A stretch of 64,000 nucleotides of DNA from Macrococcus capreoli (GTDB taxonomy: Bacteria; Bacillota; Bacilli; Staphylococcales; Staphylococcaceae). Shown piece after piece: positions 11,565 through 19,228 of the stretch (positions within the stretch are counted from its first letter, which is position 1; each line of letters opens with the position of its first letter). The translations under genes were made by a program, and so were the position numbers. Under the pieces are notes generated by a model that was given only the letters and a program-made list of their open reading frames with translations, made no database searches and had not been told where the DNA came from. The stretch spans positions 62,001-126,000 of the forward strand of contig NZ_JAOTIS010000002.1 in assembly GCF_025628935.1 (NCBI RefSeq), read 5' to 3'.

Positions 11565-11595
11565 GAAAAAAAGAGCACAAATCAATTTGTGCTCT
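11565..11595 (-). terminator. Rho-independent terminator after rpsO
   Basis: Stem AGAGCACAAAT/ATTTGTGCTCT with a 2-nt loop, followed by a T-run on the minus strand. Confidence 0.92.
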
Positions 11596-11606
11596 CTTTG
11601 TTAGTA

Positions 11607-11876
11607 TTAACGACGTAATCCTAATGATTTAATTAATTCACGGTAACGTTGAACATCGTTGTCACGTAAGTAAGTTAATAAGTTTTTACGACGACCTACC
11701 ATTTTTAATAATCCACGACGAGAATGGTGATCTTTTTTGTGAGTACGTAAATGCTCGTTTAAAGCATTGATTTCAGCAGTTAAAACTGCGATTTGTACTT
11801 CTGGAGATCCAGTGTCTGTTTCGTGTACACGGTATTGTGCGATAATTTCATTTTTACGTTCTTGAGTAATAGCCAT
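11607..11876 (-). CDS. rpsO: 30S ribosomal protein S15
   Basis: 89 residues, full length, with the conserved [11 protein letters not shown] and [14 protein letters not shown] segments that bind 16S rRNA helices 20-22. It is a primary assembly protein of the 30S platform. AGGAGG precedes the ATG. It is flanked by its own promoter and terminator, so it can be expressed apart from the rbfA-truB-ribF unit. Confidence 0.98.
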   Translation of the reverse strand: MAITQERKNEIIAQYRVHETDTGSPEVQIAVLTAEINALNEHLRTHKKDHHSRRGLLKMVGRRKNLLTYLRDNDVQRYRELIKSLGLRR

Positions 11877-11879
11877 TAT

Positions 11880-11989
11880 TAGTAGCCTCCTATAAATTTA
11901 GTTTACACCATAACCCGAGTATGAGTCGGAGTGTCTCGATACCAAGGAAAGGTACTTGATTATTATAACATGTTTTATTGTTGATGCAA
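11880..11989 (-). promoter_or_regulatory. rpsO promoter and structured leader
   Basis: Minus-strand -35 TTGCAT (11984-11989) and -10 TATAAT (11962-11967), spacer 16 bp, then a leader of about 75 nt with short self-complementary segments (ACC...GGT, GAG...CTC) before the AGGAGG. S15 represses its own translation through leader RNA in several bacteria; that such a fold works here is an inference. Confidence 0.6.
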
Positions 11990-11990
11990 G

Positions 11991-12935
11991 TTATAAATTT
12001 GATAAGCTTTCAATTGCCGTTTGTTTATCGAGATTGATTTGTTTGATTAGTGCATCGATACCATCAAACTTTTGTTCTGGACGAATAAAGTCATACCATA
12101 ACACTTCAACGCGTTCACCATAAATCGAATCATTAAAATCAAAAATATTTACTTCAATTGATACTTGAGATTTATCCGGATCATGGAACGTAGGTTTCAC
12201 ACCGATATTACAAACACCTTGATACGTCTTACCTGTTGATTCGCGTTTTAATGTAACAGCATAAACGCCAAGTGTCGGTAATACAAAGTCGTCATTAGGC
12301 ATAACGTTTGCAGTTGGGAAACCAATAGTGCGACCGCGTTTTTCTCCTTGAACAACTATTCCCGTAATTTTATATGGGCGACCCAGTTGGGCATTCGCAT
12401 GATTGATCTCACCTGTTTTTAAATCTTTACGAATTTGCGTTGTAGAAATTTTATCATTTGCGATTGCTTGTTTCGGTACTGCTGTCACTTCAAAACCATC
12501 TTTGTCGGATTCAAGTTTTAACATATTGCCCTTTCCGAATTTACCATACGTAAAGTCAAAACCGGCAATCACATGTTTTACTTTATTGTAAGTAAAGTAG
12601 TTTTGAATGAAATCACGTTCTTCCATTTTTGCGAATGTTGATGTAAACGGCACAATAAATAAATAATCGATGCCCATCTTTTCCAGTATCTCTTTCTTTT
12701 CCTGTAAAGGTGTTAAGTAATCAGTCCTTTTTTTCTCAGGATTTAACACGACTGATGGATGTGGATCAAAAGTCATCACAGCTTTATTCAATCCTTTTTG
12801 ATTAGCGATTTGGATCATCTCATGAATGACCGCTTGATGCCCTAAATGAAGTCCATCGAAAAATCCAACGGCTAGTGCTAAATCAGGATGGTTATAATGT
12901 GATTCTATTGGTTGATTCATTTCAATTGTTATCAT
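11991..12935 (-). CDS. ribF: Bifunctional riboflavin kinase / FAD synthetase
   Basis: About 314 residues from the ATG at 12935, chosen because GAGGG lies 7 nt upstream; a longer reading from 12974 lacks such a site. The N-terminal nucleotidyltransferase domain has the GFFDGLHLGHQ motif and the C-terminal riboflavin kinase domain has the RTIGFPTAN motif. It makes FMN and then FAD. It follows truB by about 70 nt in the usual rbfA-truB-ribF order. Confidence 0.95.
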   Translation of the reverse strand: MITIEMNQPIESHYNHPDLALAVGFFDGLHLGHQAVIHEMIQIANQKGLNKAVMTFDPHPSVVLNPEKKRTDYLTPLQEKKEILEKMGIDYLFIVPFTSTFAKMEERDFIQNYFTYNKVKHVIAGFDFTYGKFGKGNMLKLESDKDGFEVTAVPKQAIANDKISTTQIRKDLKTGEINHANAQLGRPYKITGIVVQGEKRGRTIGFPTANVMPNDDFVLPTLGVYAVTLKRESTGKTYQGVCNIGVKPTFHDPDKSQVSIEVNIFDFNDSIYGERVEVLWYDFIRPEQKFDGIDALIKQINLDKQTAIESLSNL

Positions 12936-13002
12936 ATGAGTACCCTCTTGCATTATTTTTCTTAAGTGTAACATTTTTCGCGGTGAAAGTTTGCAGTATT
13001 GC

Positions 13003-13902
13003 TCAATCCGTAAAAACTTTACGTGCCTTTATGACATTGGCATATTCGGAGTGTGGCATGTAAATGGCAAGCGCTTTATTGTTATGTGTCATTACCGTTT
13101 CACCTGTAAGTGGTGGTATGATGCCTTTAATCTTTTGCCCCCACATTATGCGTTGTGCCGTTTGTTCGTCTACTTCGTGATGTGGTAGATGTGTTAAACC
13201 TTTTTCAAGCGGATGAAGTATTGACTGAATCGACTCATGTGGCATCGTTTGTAATGCTTCCAACGTATAGCTTTGCTCAAGCGTGAACCCACCACTTTCT
13301 GTACGTGTCAGTTTAGACATATGCCCTACTGTTTGTAGTACTTCAGCAATTTGCGTTGAGAGTGTTCTTATATACGTTCCTTTACCACATTGAACGATAA
13401 TTTCGAAGGTCACTTTGCCATCATGATACTTAGGCTCAGTTGTACGTGTGATACTATAAATTTGAACCTTACGTGATGGTCTATCAATGACTTTGCCCTC
13501 ACGTGCATATTCATAAAGCTTTCGACCATTCACTTTTACGGCACTGAACATCGGTGGTATTTGTTCAATTTCACCTATAAGTTGATTTAGTGCGTCATCA
13601 ATTTCTGTAGTAGAGAATTGATTTTCTTCTATTAAATTAGTAGCGATAACCTCACCTGTCTGATCTTCAGTTGTTGTTTGTGTACCGAGTGTGATTTCTG
13701 CGATGTATGTCTTACCTGAATCCATCATATAATCACTTACACGTGTCGCGCGTCCTACACAAATTGGTAGTACACCATTGACCTCTGGATCAAGCGTGCC
13801 CGTATGCCCTATTTTTTTAGTTTTTAATATTTTGCGCAATTTAAAGACAACATCATGACTTGTCATACCACGCGGCTTGTTAATTGCTAATATTCCGTCC
13901 AT
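13003..13902 (-). CDS. truB: tRNA pseudouridine(55) synthase
   Basis: 299 residues. The catalytic aspartate lies in GHTGTLDPEVNGVL (near residue 40), and the KTYIAEITLG and GTYIRTL motifs of TruB follow. It isomerises U55 in the T-loop of tRNAs. The ribosome-binding sequence GAAAGGGTG is buried in a long hairpin just upstream (13903-13955), so initiation may depend on translation or structure opening from rbfA. Confidence 0.96.
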   Translation of the reverse strand: MDGILAINKPRGMTSHDVVFKLRKILKTKKIGHTGTLDPEVNGVLPICVGRATRVSDYMMDSGKTYIAEITLGTQTTTEDQTGEVIATNLIEENQFSTTEIDDALNQLIGEIEQIPPMFSAVKVNGRKLYEYAREGKVIDRPSRKVQIYSITRTTEPKYHDGKVTFEIIVQCGKGTYIRTLSTQIAEVLQTVGHMSKLTRTESGGFTLEQSYTLEALQTMPHESIQSILHPLEKGLTHLPHHEVDEQTAQRIMWGQKIKGIIPPLTGETVMTHNNKALAIYMPHSEYANVIKARKVFTD

Positions 13903-13955
13903 AAAAAAACACCCTTTCAGTAAACTCTAGAATAGTTTACATGAAAAAGTGTGTT
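13903..13955 (-). promoter_or_regulatory. Terminator-like hairpin that covers the truB ribosome-binding site
   Basis: Arms 13908-13926 and 13934-13955 pair with few mismatches. The minus-strand 3' arm contains the AAAGGG of truB and is followed by T7 directly before the ATG. It can be read as a terminator of rbfA or as a translation/transcription attenuator of truB. Confidence 0.65.
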
Positions 13956-13963
13956 TGGTCTAA

Positions 13964-14308
13964 TTAATGTCCTTTATTTAAGTCTGCTAACATACGCTCG
14001 ATTTTGTTACCATAATCGATTGACTCATCATATTGGAATTTTAATTCAGGCACGATACGTAAATCCATACGGTGTGCGATTTCTGATTTGATAAAGCCTT
14101 TTGATTTTTCTAAAGCTTCTAAAGATTTTTTACGGTCGCGCGCTTCACCAAGTACTGTAACGTATACAGTTGCTAGTGATAAGTCACCCGTTACCTCTAC
14201 TTCAGTTACAGTAACAAACCCAACGTTTGGGTTTTTTATTTTTTGGTTGATGATCTCACTGATTTCTTTCTTCATTTGTTGACCAACACGTTCACTTCTT
14301 AAACTCAT
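13964..14308 (-). CDS. rbfA: 30S ribosome-binding factor RbfA
   Basis: 114 residues with the KH-like fold signature ([24 protein letters not shown], then [16 protein letters not shown]). It is needed for 16S 5'-end maturation and cold adaptation. In most Bacillales it follows infB directly; here an 855-bp gap, a NERD gene and then the infB end intervene, and rbfA has its own near-consensus promoter. Confidence 0.95.
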   Translation of the reverse strand: MSLRSERVGQQMKKEISEIINQKIKNPNVGFVTVTEVEVTGDLSLATVYVTVLGEARDRKKSLEALEKSKGFIKSEIAHRMDLRIVPELKFQYDESIDYGNKIERMLADLNKGH

Positions 14309-14347
14309 TTATATATTCACCTCATTTATGTCTATTGAATAGTGTTT

Positions 14348-14376
14348 ATTATACGTCGGTGCGAGGTGGATGTCAA
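14348..14376 (-). promoter_or_regulatory. Consensus promoter of rbfA-truB-ribF
   Basis: Minus-strand -35 TTGACA (14371-14376) and -10 TATAAT (14348-14353) with 17-bp spacer, 40 nt upstream of rbfA. All twelve hexamer bases match the sigma-A consensus. It would uncouple these genes from the nusA-infB operon. Confidence 0.88.
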
Positions 14377-14456
14377 TTGATGGGGATGGTGGTGAGGTGA
14401 TGAGAAGGTGAGCTGGTCAGTACTTGTTTTTTTATAATGGTTTAATTTAATGAAGT

Positions 14457-15160
14457 GAGCTAGCGATATTTACTATTTGTCGCTAGCTCAGTGGCATTTT
14501 GCTCTGGTTTCTTTAACGAGCTAGCGGTATTTTCTTTTTGTCGCTAGCTCATTGGCATTTTACACTGATTTCTTTGACGAGCTAGCGGTATTCTCTATTT
14601 GTCGCTAGCTCACTAGCATTTTGCTCTAATTTCTTTGACGAGCTAGCGGTATTTTCTTTTTGTCGCTAGCTCAGTGGCATTCTGCACTGATTTCTTTGAC
14701 GAGCTAGCGATATTTTCTTTTTGTCGCTAGCTCACTGGCATTTTGCTCTGATTTCTTTATCGAGCTAGCGGTATTTTCTTTTTGTCGCTAGCTCAGTAGC
14801 AATTTGTACTGATTTCTTTGACGAGCTAGCGGTATTCTCTATTTGTCGCTAGCTCAGTGGCATTTTGCTCTGGTTTCTTTGACGAGCTAGCAATATTTTC
14901 TTTTTGTCGCTAGCTCACTGACATTTTGCTCTGGTTTCTTTGACGAGCTAGCGGTATTTACTATTTGTCGCTAGCTCAGTTGCATTCTGCACTGGTTTCT
15001 TTGACGAGCTAGCGGTATTTTCTTTTTGTCGCTAGCTCAATGCCATTTTGCACTGGTTTCTTTGACGAGCTAGCGGTATTTTCTTTTTGTCGCTAGCTCA
15101 ATGCCATTTTTCACTGGTATCTTTGACGAGCTAGCGGTATTCTCTATTTGTCGCTAGCTC
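14457..15160. repeat. Twelve tandem hairpin repeats, exact 61-bp period
   Basis: Each unit begins with a 33-nt inverted repeat (GAGCTAGCG, 15-nt loop, CGCTAGCTC) followed by a 28-nt spacer. Unit n starts at 14457+61(n-1), with no insertion or deletion in twelve units. Loops fall into a few recurring types (cores TTTCTTTT, TTCTCTATT, TTACTATT). Unit 8 has one stem mismatch. The last hairpin ends 5 nt before the stop codon of the NERD gene. The period is not a multiple of three and no reading frame explains it. It fills the gap between the NERD gene and the rbfA promoter. Confidence 0.95.
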
Positions 15161-15164
15161 ATTT

Positions 15165-16067
15165 TCATAACAAATAGCAAGACCTATATTTTCTATCTTT
15201 AAATCTACCTATCTTTTTGTACCTTTCTCCCAGTACTTTTCTAATCCCTGATGGATTACAATCTACCCACTCGCATACATCTGCTACTGTAACTGCATCG
15301 CGTTTAAGCATTTCAATTTTTTCAAATGCTTCACAAATTGCTTCTGTTTTACTCATCTTATGACCACATGTACATTTGATTAGCCGCTTCGCATTTCGTT
15401 CCACCTTCAAAAATCTTTTACATACTGGACATTTCAATCCACGTTTCATTTTTTCATATGGATAATAGTGCGTTTGTTCGTTTTTAGATTTTTCGATATG
15501 ATGGTTAACAATCATTTTTCCAATCGCAATATCTTCATCTGTAATTTCATAACCACACATATATTCAGCAAGTTGTTCAATGGCCTGCATTGAATGAAAT
15601 TTAACATGATCAACTTCATTCAGCACTTTAAAATGATCATTTACAAAAATAACTTCGTTCACGATTTTGTAGTGTATATTATGTTCATAACAAAATGATT
15701 CAAATTTATCTCTTTCATTACTGGCCTGGGAAAATACATCGCGGCTTACAAAGCCACTTTCACTTTTTAAATTGCCATCTTTATAAGTATAGTTTCCATA
15801 GTAATTCTTAATTTCCAGCACAAAAATAACTCCATTCACGATGATGATAAAATCGTATTGAATTTCGCCACTAATATTTAATCGAATATCCCAAATACAA
15901 ACACCGTGATGAAATTGCTTTAAATAGTCGTATACTTTCTTTTCACCTTCATATCCAACTTTTAAATTGTAATATTTCCTTCTATCCGATTCCGTCATAT
16001 GCATTCGGCCATGAACTTCTTCTAAATACACAAGTTGGGGTGGTTTCTCCGCTGTTTTAATAAACAA
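15165..16067 (-). CDS. NERD-domain nuclease-like protein with C-terminal zinc ribbon/HTH
   Basis: 300 residues from a TTG at 16067, chosen because GAGGTG lies 6 nt upstream; a longer reading from 16190 has no such site. The NERD domain (about residues 35-150) contains the PD-(D/E)XK-type core QYDFIIIVNGVIFVLEIKN. A CPVC...CTCG pair about residues 210-235 looks like a small zinc ribbon, and the C-terminus (VADVCEWVDCNPSGIRKVLG) looks like a helix-turn-helix. NERD proteins are inferred to be nucleases in DNA processing or defence; the target is unknown. It sits between infB and rbfA with its own promoter and the hairpin array at its 3' end. Confidence 0.8.
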   Translation of the reverse strand: MFIKTAEKPPQLVYLEEVHGRMHMTESDRRKYYNLKVGYEGEKKVYDYLKQFHHGVCIWDIRLNISGEIQYDFIIIVNGVIFVLEIKNYYGNYTYKDGNLKSESGFVSRDVFSQASNERDKFESFCYEHNIHYKIVNEVIFVNDHFKVLNEVDHVKFHSMQAIEQLAEYMCGYEITDEDIAIGKMIVNHHIEKSKNEQTHYYPYEKMKRGLKCPVCKRFLKVERNAKRLIKCTCGHKMSKTEAICEAFEKIEMLKRDAVTVADVCEWVDCNPSGIRKVLGERYKKIGRFKDRKYRSCYLL

Positions 16068-16176
16068 AAATATCACCTCAATTTGAATATAAAACAACCG
16101 AATTAACCGTGCAACTGAGCCAAAATGCATAAAAACAACTCTTTTTATACACGCATATACATTTCTAATACAGAAA

Positions 16177-16204
16177 TTAATATTTAGCAAAAAATAACTG
16201 TCAA
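16177..16204 (-). promoter_or_regulatory. Promoter of the NERD gene
   Basis: Minus-strand -35 TTGACA (16199-16204) and -10 TATTAA (16177-16182), spacer 16 bp, leaving a leader of about 100 nt before the TTG start. The region 16068-16265 is otherwise AT-rich and empty. Confidence 0.65.
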
Positions 16205-16265
16205 AATTAAATTTTCAAAAAGAATTATACAAAATTAATGCATAATAATTAATAAATTTTCTCAA

Positions 16266-16297
16266 ATAAAAAACACCCACAAATCATTGTGAGTGTT
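16266..16297 (-). terminator. Rho-independent terminator of infB
   Basis: Stem AACACTCACAA/TTGTGGGTGTT on the minus strand with a 4-nt loop and T-run, 8 nt after the infB stop codon. Confidence 0.92.
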
Positions 16298-16304
16298 AAA
16301 ATAC

Positions 16305-16478
16305 TTATTTACGCTTAACTTCTTCCATCACGAATGCCTCAAAAATGTCGCCTTCCTTAACATCGTTGAAGTTTTCAATGGTGATTCCGCATTCATAACC
16401 TTGCGCTACTTCACGCACATCGTCTTTGAAACGTTTTAATGCGTCAACTTGACCTTCGTATACGACAATGCCGTAATC
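16305..16478 (-). pseudogene. infB: 3' end of infB (translation initiation factor IF-2), cut by the prophage
   Basis: The last 57 codons of IF-2 domain IV are intact in frame (DYGIVVYEG ... [28 protein letters not shown] ... stop). Upstream of codon GAT at 16476-16478 the similarity to IF-2 stops and the frame meets TAA at 16482-16484 in phage DNA. infB is essential, so the other prophage end must hold the remaining gene, probably completed by a phage-borne 3' segment. Whether this copy is host- or phage-derived cannot be decided without the other end. Confidence 0.88.
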
Positions 16479-16490
16479 GTTTTATGCTCC
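16464..16490. other. Left prophage junction (attL region) in infB
   Basis: The change from IF-2 coding sequence to unrelated DNA falls near 16479. Sequence composition changes here from AT-rich host style to CpG-rich phage style. The exact crossover core needs the right end for definition. Confidence 0.75.
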
Positions 16491-16509
16491 GATTCAAATA
16501 CGATTATAT

Positions 16510-16610
16510 CTTACGTTAGGGATTTCCGTCAACACTTTCTACGCATGTCTCCGTCAGAACTCCCAAATCGTGTTTGCGGTATAGTAACGTTGGGAGTACC
16601 GTCAACTACT
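16510..16610. repeat. Short CCGTCA repeats beside the attachment junction
   Basis: Three similar motifs (TTCCGTCAAC, TCCGTCAGA, ACCGTCAAC) lie within 16525-16606, between the junction and the lysis terminator. The location is right for integrase arm-type sites, but the number and spacing give only weak support. Confidence 0.3.
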
Positions 16611-16653
16611 TCGGTTAAATGCCCGAATAACGCTTATTTCGGTTATATAGGCG

Positions 16654-16687
16654 AAAAAATACCGCAATCTCAATAGAGACTACGGTA
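16654..16687 (-). terminator. Rho-independent terminator of the late operon
   Basis: 12-bp stem TACCGTAGTCTC/GAGATTGCGGTA (two G-U pairs), 4-nt loop, then T6 on the minus strand, just after the endolysin stop codon. Confidence 0.92.
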
Positions 16688-16695
16688 ATTAATCG

Positions 16696-17940
16696 TTATT
16701 CTGCTCCGGGTGGGATTATAAAGTGCGATACTCCGTCGTAATTACATCTACGAACACTCGCCGCCTTATTCGCTTTACCGTCCCAATTCTGTTCGACTAC
16801 GTCCATAGTCCAACGTGTAGGATTAGCATAAACTAACGCTACATGACCGAAATCGTTATCCGCCCAACCAACTGAATAAACCGCAAGCCATCCGACTTTA
16901 GGCACTAACTCCGGCGTGTTAGGAACGGTCTTCCATCCGCTAGGAAACTTATTCTTAAGCAAGTCTCTAGCGTTACCCCACGGACGAAATGCGCCTTTAG
17001 TTGCGTAGAAGATATAATCGCAAGCAACGTCCATGCATTGAAATTTAAATGCGCCGTCAAAATCAACGGCTTTACCGACATAGCCTTTCGTCTTCGCAAC
17101 TAACTCTGCATACGTACGATTAGGAGACGGCTTTGCAGGTACTTTCTGTTTAACCGGTGCATTAACCGCTGATTTAGGCGCAGCTTGAACCGGAGCACTT
17201 ACGTAAAACTTCTGTCCGATAAAAGTCTTAGTCGTCTTTAAGCCGTTCCATTTACGCAAGTCGTCGAGTGTGATGCCCTTCTTTTTAGCGATAGAATATT
17301 GAGTATCGCCTTGAACCGCAACATATACTTTCTGCGTAGGCTTACTCGGTGCTGCGACGGGGTTAGGTTTAGCAGCCGGTTTAACAACGGGTTTAGGCGC
17401 AGCTTTCTTTGGCGCAGTTAGTGCGTTACAATGTGCAACAATTTTAGCGTTTAGCTGACGAACTAAATCTGCCTCTTTGTATCCTCCGGCCATTGCTCCG
17501 GGATCGCCTGCGCCATGTCCTGCGATTAGCAGCCACTTACCGCCAATCTTAACGAGTGCGGCAGCGATGTCTTTTGCGATATTATCCATCTGCTTAACGA
17601 AAATATTACGCTCTTCTGCATTCGTAATAAATCCGAATTCTGCGAGTCTGTAAGACGCTTTACCGATTGCGTCGTTCATGTTCTGTAAATCGTCTCGGTA
17701 CATAATACCGTCGTTGTATCTAACGCCGAAATACTTCTTTAGTACGGATACAATCGCTCTATCTGCGTTATCTGCTGCATATCCCGCTTTGATAACGATG
17801 TGTGCGTCCTGTGCAGAAGCGTTGTTAAATGCGTCCATGTGCGACTCTAAGATATGGTCGTATTGAGCGCCTACCTTTAATATACCGCGGTCTTTGTAGC
17901 AATCGCGTCTAGTGTCGTATTGCGTAATTGAGAAAGCCAT
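16696..17940 (-). CDS. Endolysin: Amidase_3-like, LysM and CHAP domains
   Basis: 414 residues. Residues 1-175 carry amidase_3-like motifs in unusual order: the ESHMDAF and RDDLQNMNDA...RLAEFGFITN segments (normally C-terminal half) come first, and GHGAGDPGAMAGGYKEADLVRQL (normally N-terminal, with zinc His and Glu) comes last. A proline/alanine linker, one LysM (about 205-255) and a CHAP domain (about 275-414; Cys in FQCMDVA, His in FGHVALVY) follow. It should cut cell-wall peptidoglycan at host lysis. The start codon overlaps the holin stop (TAATG). Confidence 0.9.
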   Translation of the reverse strand: MAFSITQYDTRRDCYKDRGILKVGAQYDHILESHMDAFNNASAQDAHIVIKAGYAADNADRAIVSVLKKYFGVRYNDGIMYRDDLQNMNDAIGKASYRLAEFGFITNAEERNIFVKQMDNIAKDIAAALVKIGGKWLLIAGHGAGDPGAMAGGYKEADLVRQLNAKIVAHCNALTAPKKAAPKPVVKPAAKPNPVAAPSKPTQKVYVAVQGDTQYSIAKKKGITLDDLRKWNGLKTTKTFIGQKFYVSAPVQAAPKSAVNAPVKQKVPAKPSPNRTYAELVAKTKGYVGKAVDFDGAFKFQCMDVACDYIFYATKGAFRPWGNARDLLKNKFPSGWKTVPNTPELVPKVGWLAVYSVGWADNDFGHVALVYANPTRWTMDVVEQNWDGKANKAASVRRCNYDGVSHFIIPPGAE

Positions 17941-18344
17941 TAGCGCAGCCCCCTCTCTTTTAACGCTTTATTCTGTTTCTGCGCAACCTTGCCCGAATAG
18001 TGATTGCGATAGATTGCCTTTGCATTTACATATAAGCAATACACCGATACTAATGCCGTTGTTGCTAACGTAATATTATCTTCCGTTAACCAATCGAAAC
18101 TAAAGCCTAACATTGCAAGAAACGGTATTAACGCAGAAAGAAGTCCGCGTAATTGTCGTAATAAATCGCGTACTGCTTCGTCCTTTACTTCTGCGTCGTT
18201 AATCGCGTTTACGTCGTTAATCGCGTTTACGTCGCTAGTCGCGTTTACGTCGGTAATCGCTTCTGTGTCGTTTGTAGCAACTGTTTCGCCGGTTTCGATC
18301 AATGATTGCGTTACTTTTTCGTCTAATATTTGTCCGCCCATCAT
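17940..18344 (-). CDS. Putative holin with N-terminal repeat
   Basis: 134 residues. Two hydrophobic segments (about 65-85 and 90-108) and a basic C-terminus suit a small holin that permeabilises the membrane for the endolysin. The N-terminus (about 15-48) is built from a DVNA-type hexapeptide repeat encoded by 18-bp tandem repeats. GAGGACGA precedes the ATG pair. Holin assignment rests on membrane topology and on the position between the XhlA-like gene and endolysin. Confidence 0.7.
   Translation of the reverse strand: MMGGQILDEKVTQSLIETGETVATNDTEAITDVNATSDVNAINDVNAINDAEVKDEAVRDLLRQLRGLLSALIPFLAMLGFSFDWLTEDNITLATTALVSVYCLYVNAKAIYRNHYSGKVAQKQNKALKERGLR
18195..18266 (-). repeat. 18-bp tandem repeat inside the holin gene
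   Basis: Copies at 18195-18212, 18213-18230, 18231-18248 and a partial 18249-18266. The first two are identical. Each encodes one six-residue unit, so copy number changes would keep the frame. Confidence 0.9.
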
Positions 18345-18370
18345 TCGTCCTCTTTTCGTTTATAATTCGT

Positions 18371-18781
18371 TTAATTAAATAACGTAAATACTGCGGTGAT
18401 AATTGTCCCCACAAGCGTCAGTATTCCGCCTGTAAATATCCCTACGAGTTTAAATACGTCACTTATATACGTCTGTTTTGATGCGCCTAAATCCTCAATC
18501 TGCTTTTGCGCCTTTTCTACGTCTTCTTCAACGTTCTTCTGACGCAATTCAATCTCCGTCTGCTTAACAGTCATATTAATTAATTGTCCGTTAGTTCGCT
18601 CCTGCGCATCTGTCATTCTGCTTATCGACTTCGTTAAATTATCGAAAGTATCTTTCATTAATCCGAACATTAACTCTAAGCGTTCGAAGCTGCCTTCAAC
18701 ACGTTTTATATCTTGCTTTAACTCGTTAATCTCCGCTTCCAAATACGATTTAGTTACGTATTCGCGCTCTTTATCGTCCAT
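18371..18781 (-). CDS. XhlA-like lysis-module protein (coiled coil plus one membrane segment)
   Basis: 136 residues. A long charged coiled coil (residues about 10-108) leads to one C-terminal membrane segment (VFKLVGIFTGGILTLVGTIITAVF). This is the layout of haemolysin XhlA proteins that accompany holins in Bacillus and Staphylococcus phages. The stop codon belongs to a TAAACGA pair at 18356/18367. It overlaps the upstream membrane gene by 28 nt. Confidence 0.72.
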   Translation of the reverse strand: MDDKEREYVTKSYLEAEINELKQDIKRVEGSFERLELMFGLMKDTFDNLTKSISRMTDAQERTNGQLINMTVKQTEIELRQKNVEEDVEKAQKQIEDLGASKQTYISDVFKLVGIFTGGILTLVGTIITAVFTLFN

Positions 18782-19200
18782 ACTCGATACACTCCTAACG
18801 CCGCCATAATCATGTGATAATTAGCGAATACGATATTTGTAAACGCCGTATACCAATTTAACCCTTGATCTGCGCCTGTAGCCGATAAGACTACGTAAAC
18901 AGAAAAGGCTAAAAGATTACCGGCAGTAAATCCGACTTGTCCCGCGAATGACTTCGAGAACATACTAACGAATAGCGTAATTGCAGCGATAAGGGGCGCT
19001 ATGCCCCAATACTGCAACTCTGCTATACCGTTTAAGCATTGATACCACGGACTGTCGGCGATCATTTTATCGCTTGCGGTGAAGAAGAGTATTGCGCGAC
19101 CAAGTAACATTGACGCAAAGAACATCGTACCTACTAGCGATTTCATTTCGGCATAAGGCATATCGATTAATACCTTGTTGCCGAGATTTAGCTTTATCAT
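18754..19200 (-). CDS. Phage membrane protein, four predicted segments, lysis module
   Basis: 148 residues from ATG 19200, which has GGAGG 9 nt upstream; a longer reading from 19242 lacks one. About four hydrophobic segments (residues ~22-42, 58-80, 85-108, 120-140). I do not recognise the family. Position suggests a holin-like or antiholin role, but this is inference from context only. Confidence 0.7.
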   Translation of the reverse strand: MIKLNLGNKVLIDMPYAEMKSLVGTMFFASMLLGRAILFFTASDKMIADSPWYQCLNGIAELQYWGIAPLIAAITLFVSMFSKSFAGQVGFTAGNLLAFSVYVVLSATGADQGLNWYTAFTNIVFANYHMIMAALGVYRVWTIKSANT

Positions 19201-19228
19201 GCGATCGTCTCCTCCGTTTAAATTTCGT

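Noticed and set aside
14457-15160. The regular array could be taken for CRISPR
   Set aside because: Unit and spacer are both conserved, spacers are near-identical rather than unique, and no cas genes are near. It is a tandem hairpin repeat.
1-16478. Firm species assignment to Macrococcus
   Set aside because: Gene order and composition support Staphylococcaceae only; no marker in the window decides the genus.
16449-16676. Plus-strand reading of 75 codons at the attachment junction
   Set aside because: It spans host infB antisense, the junction and the late terminator; no ribosome site.
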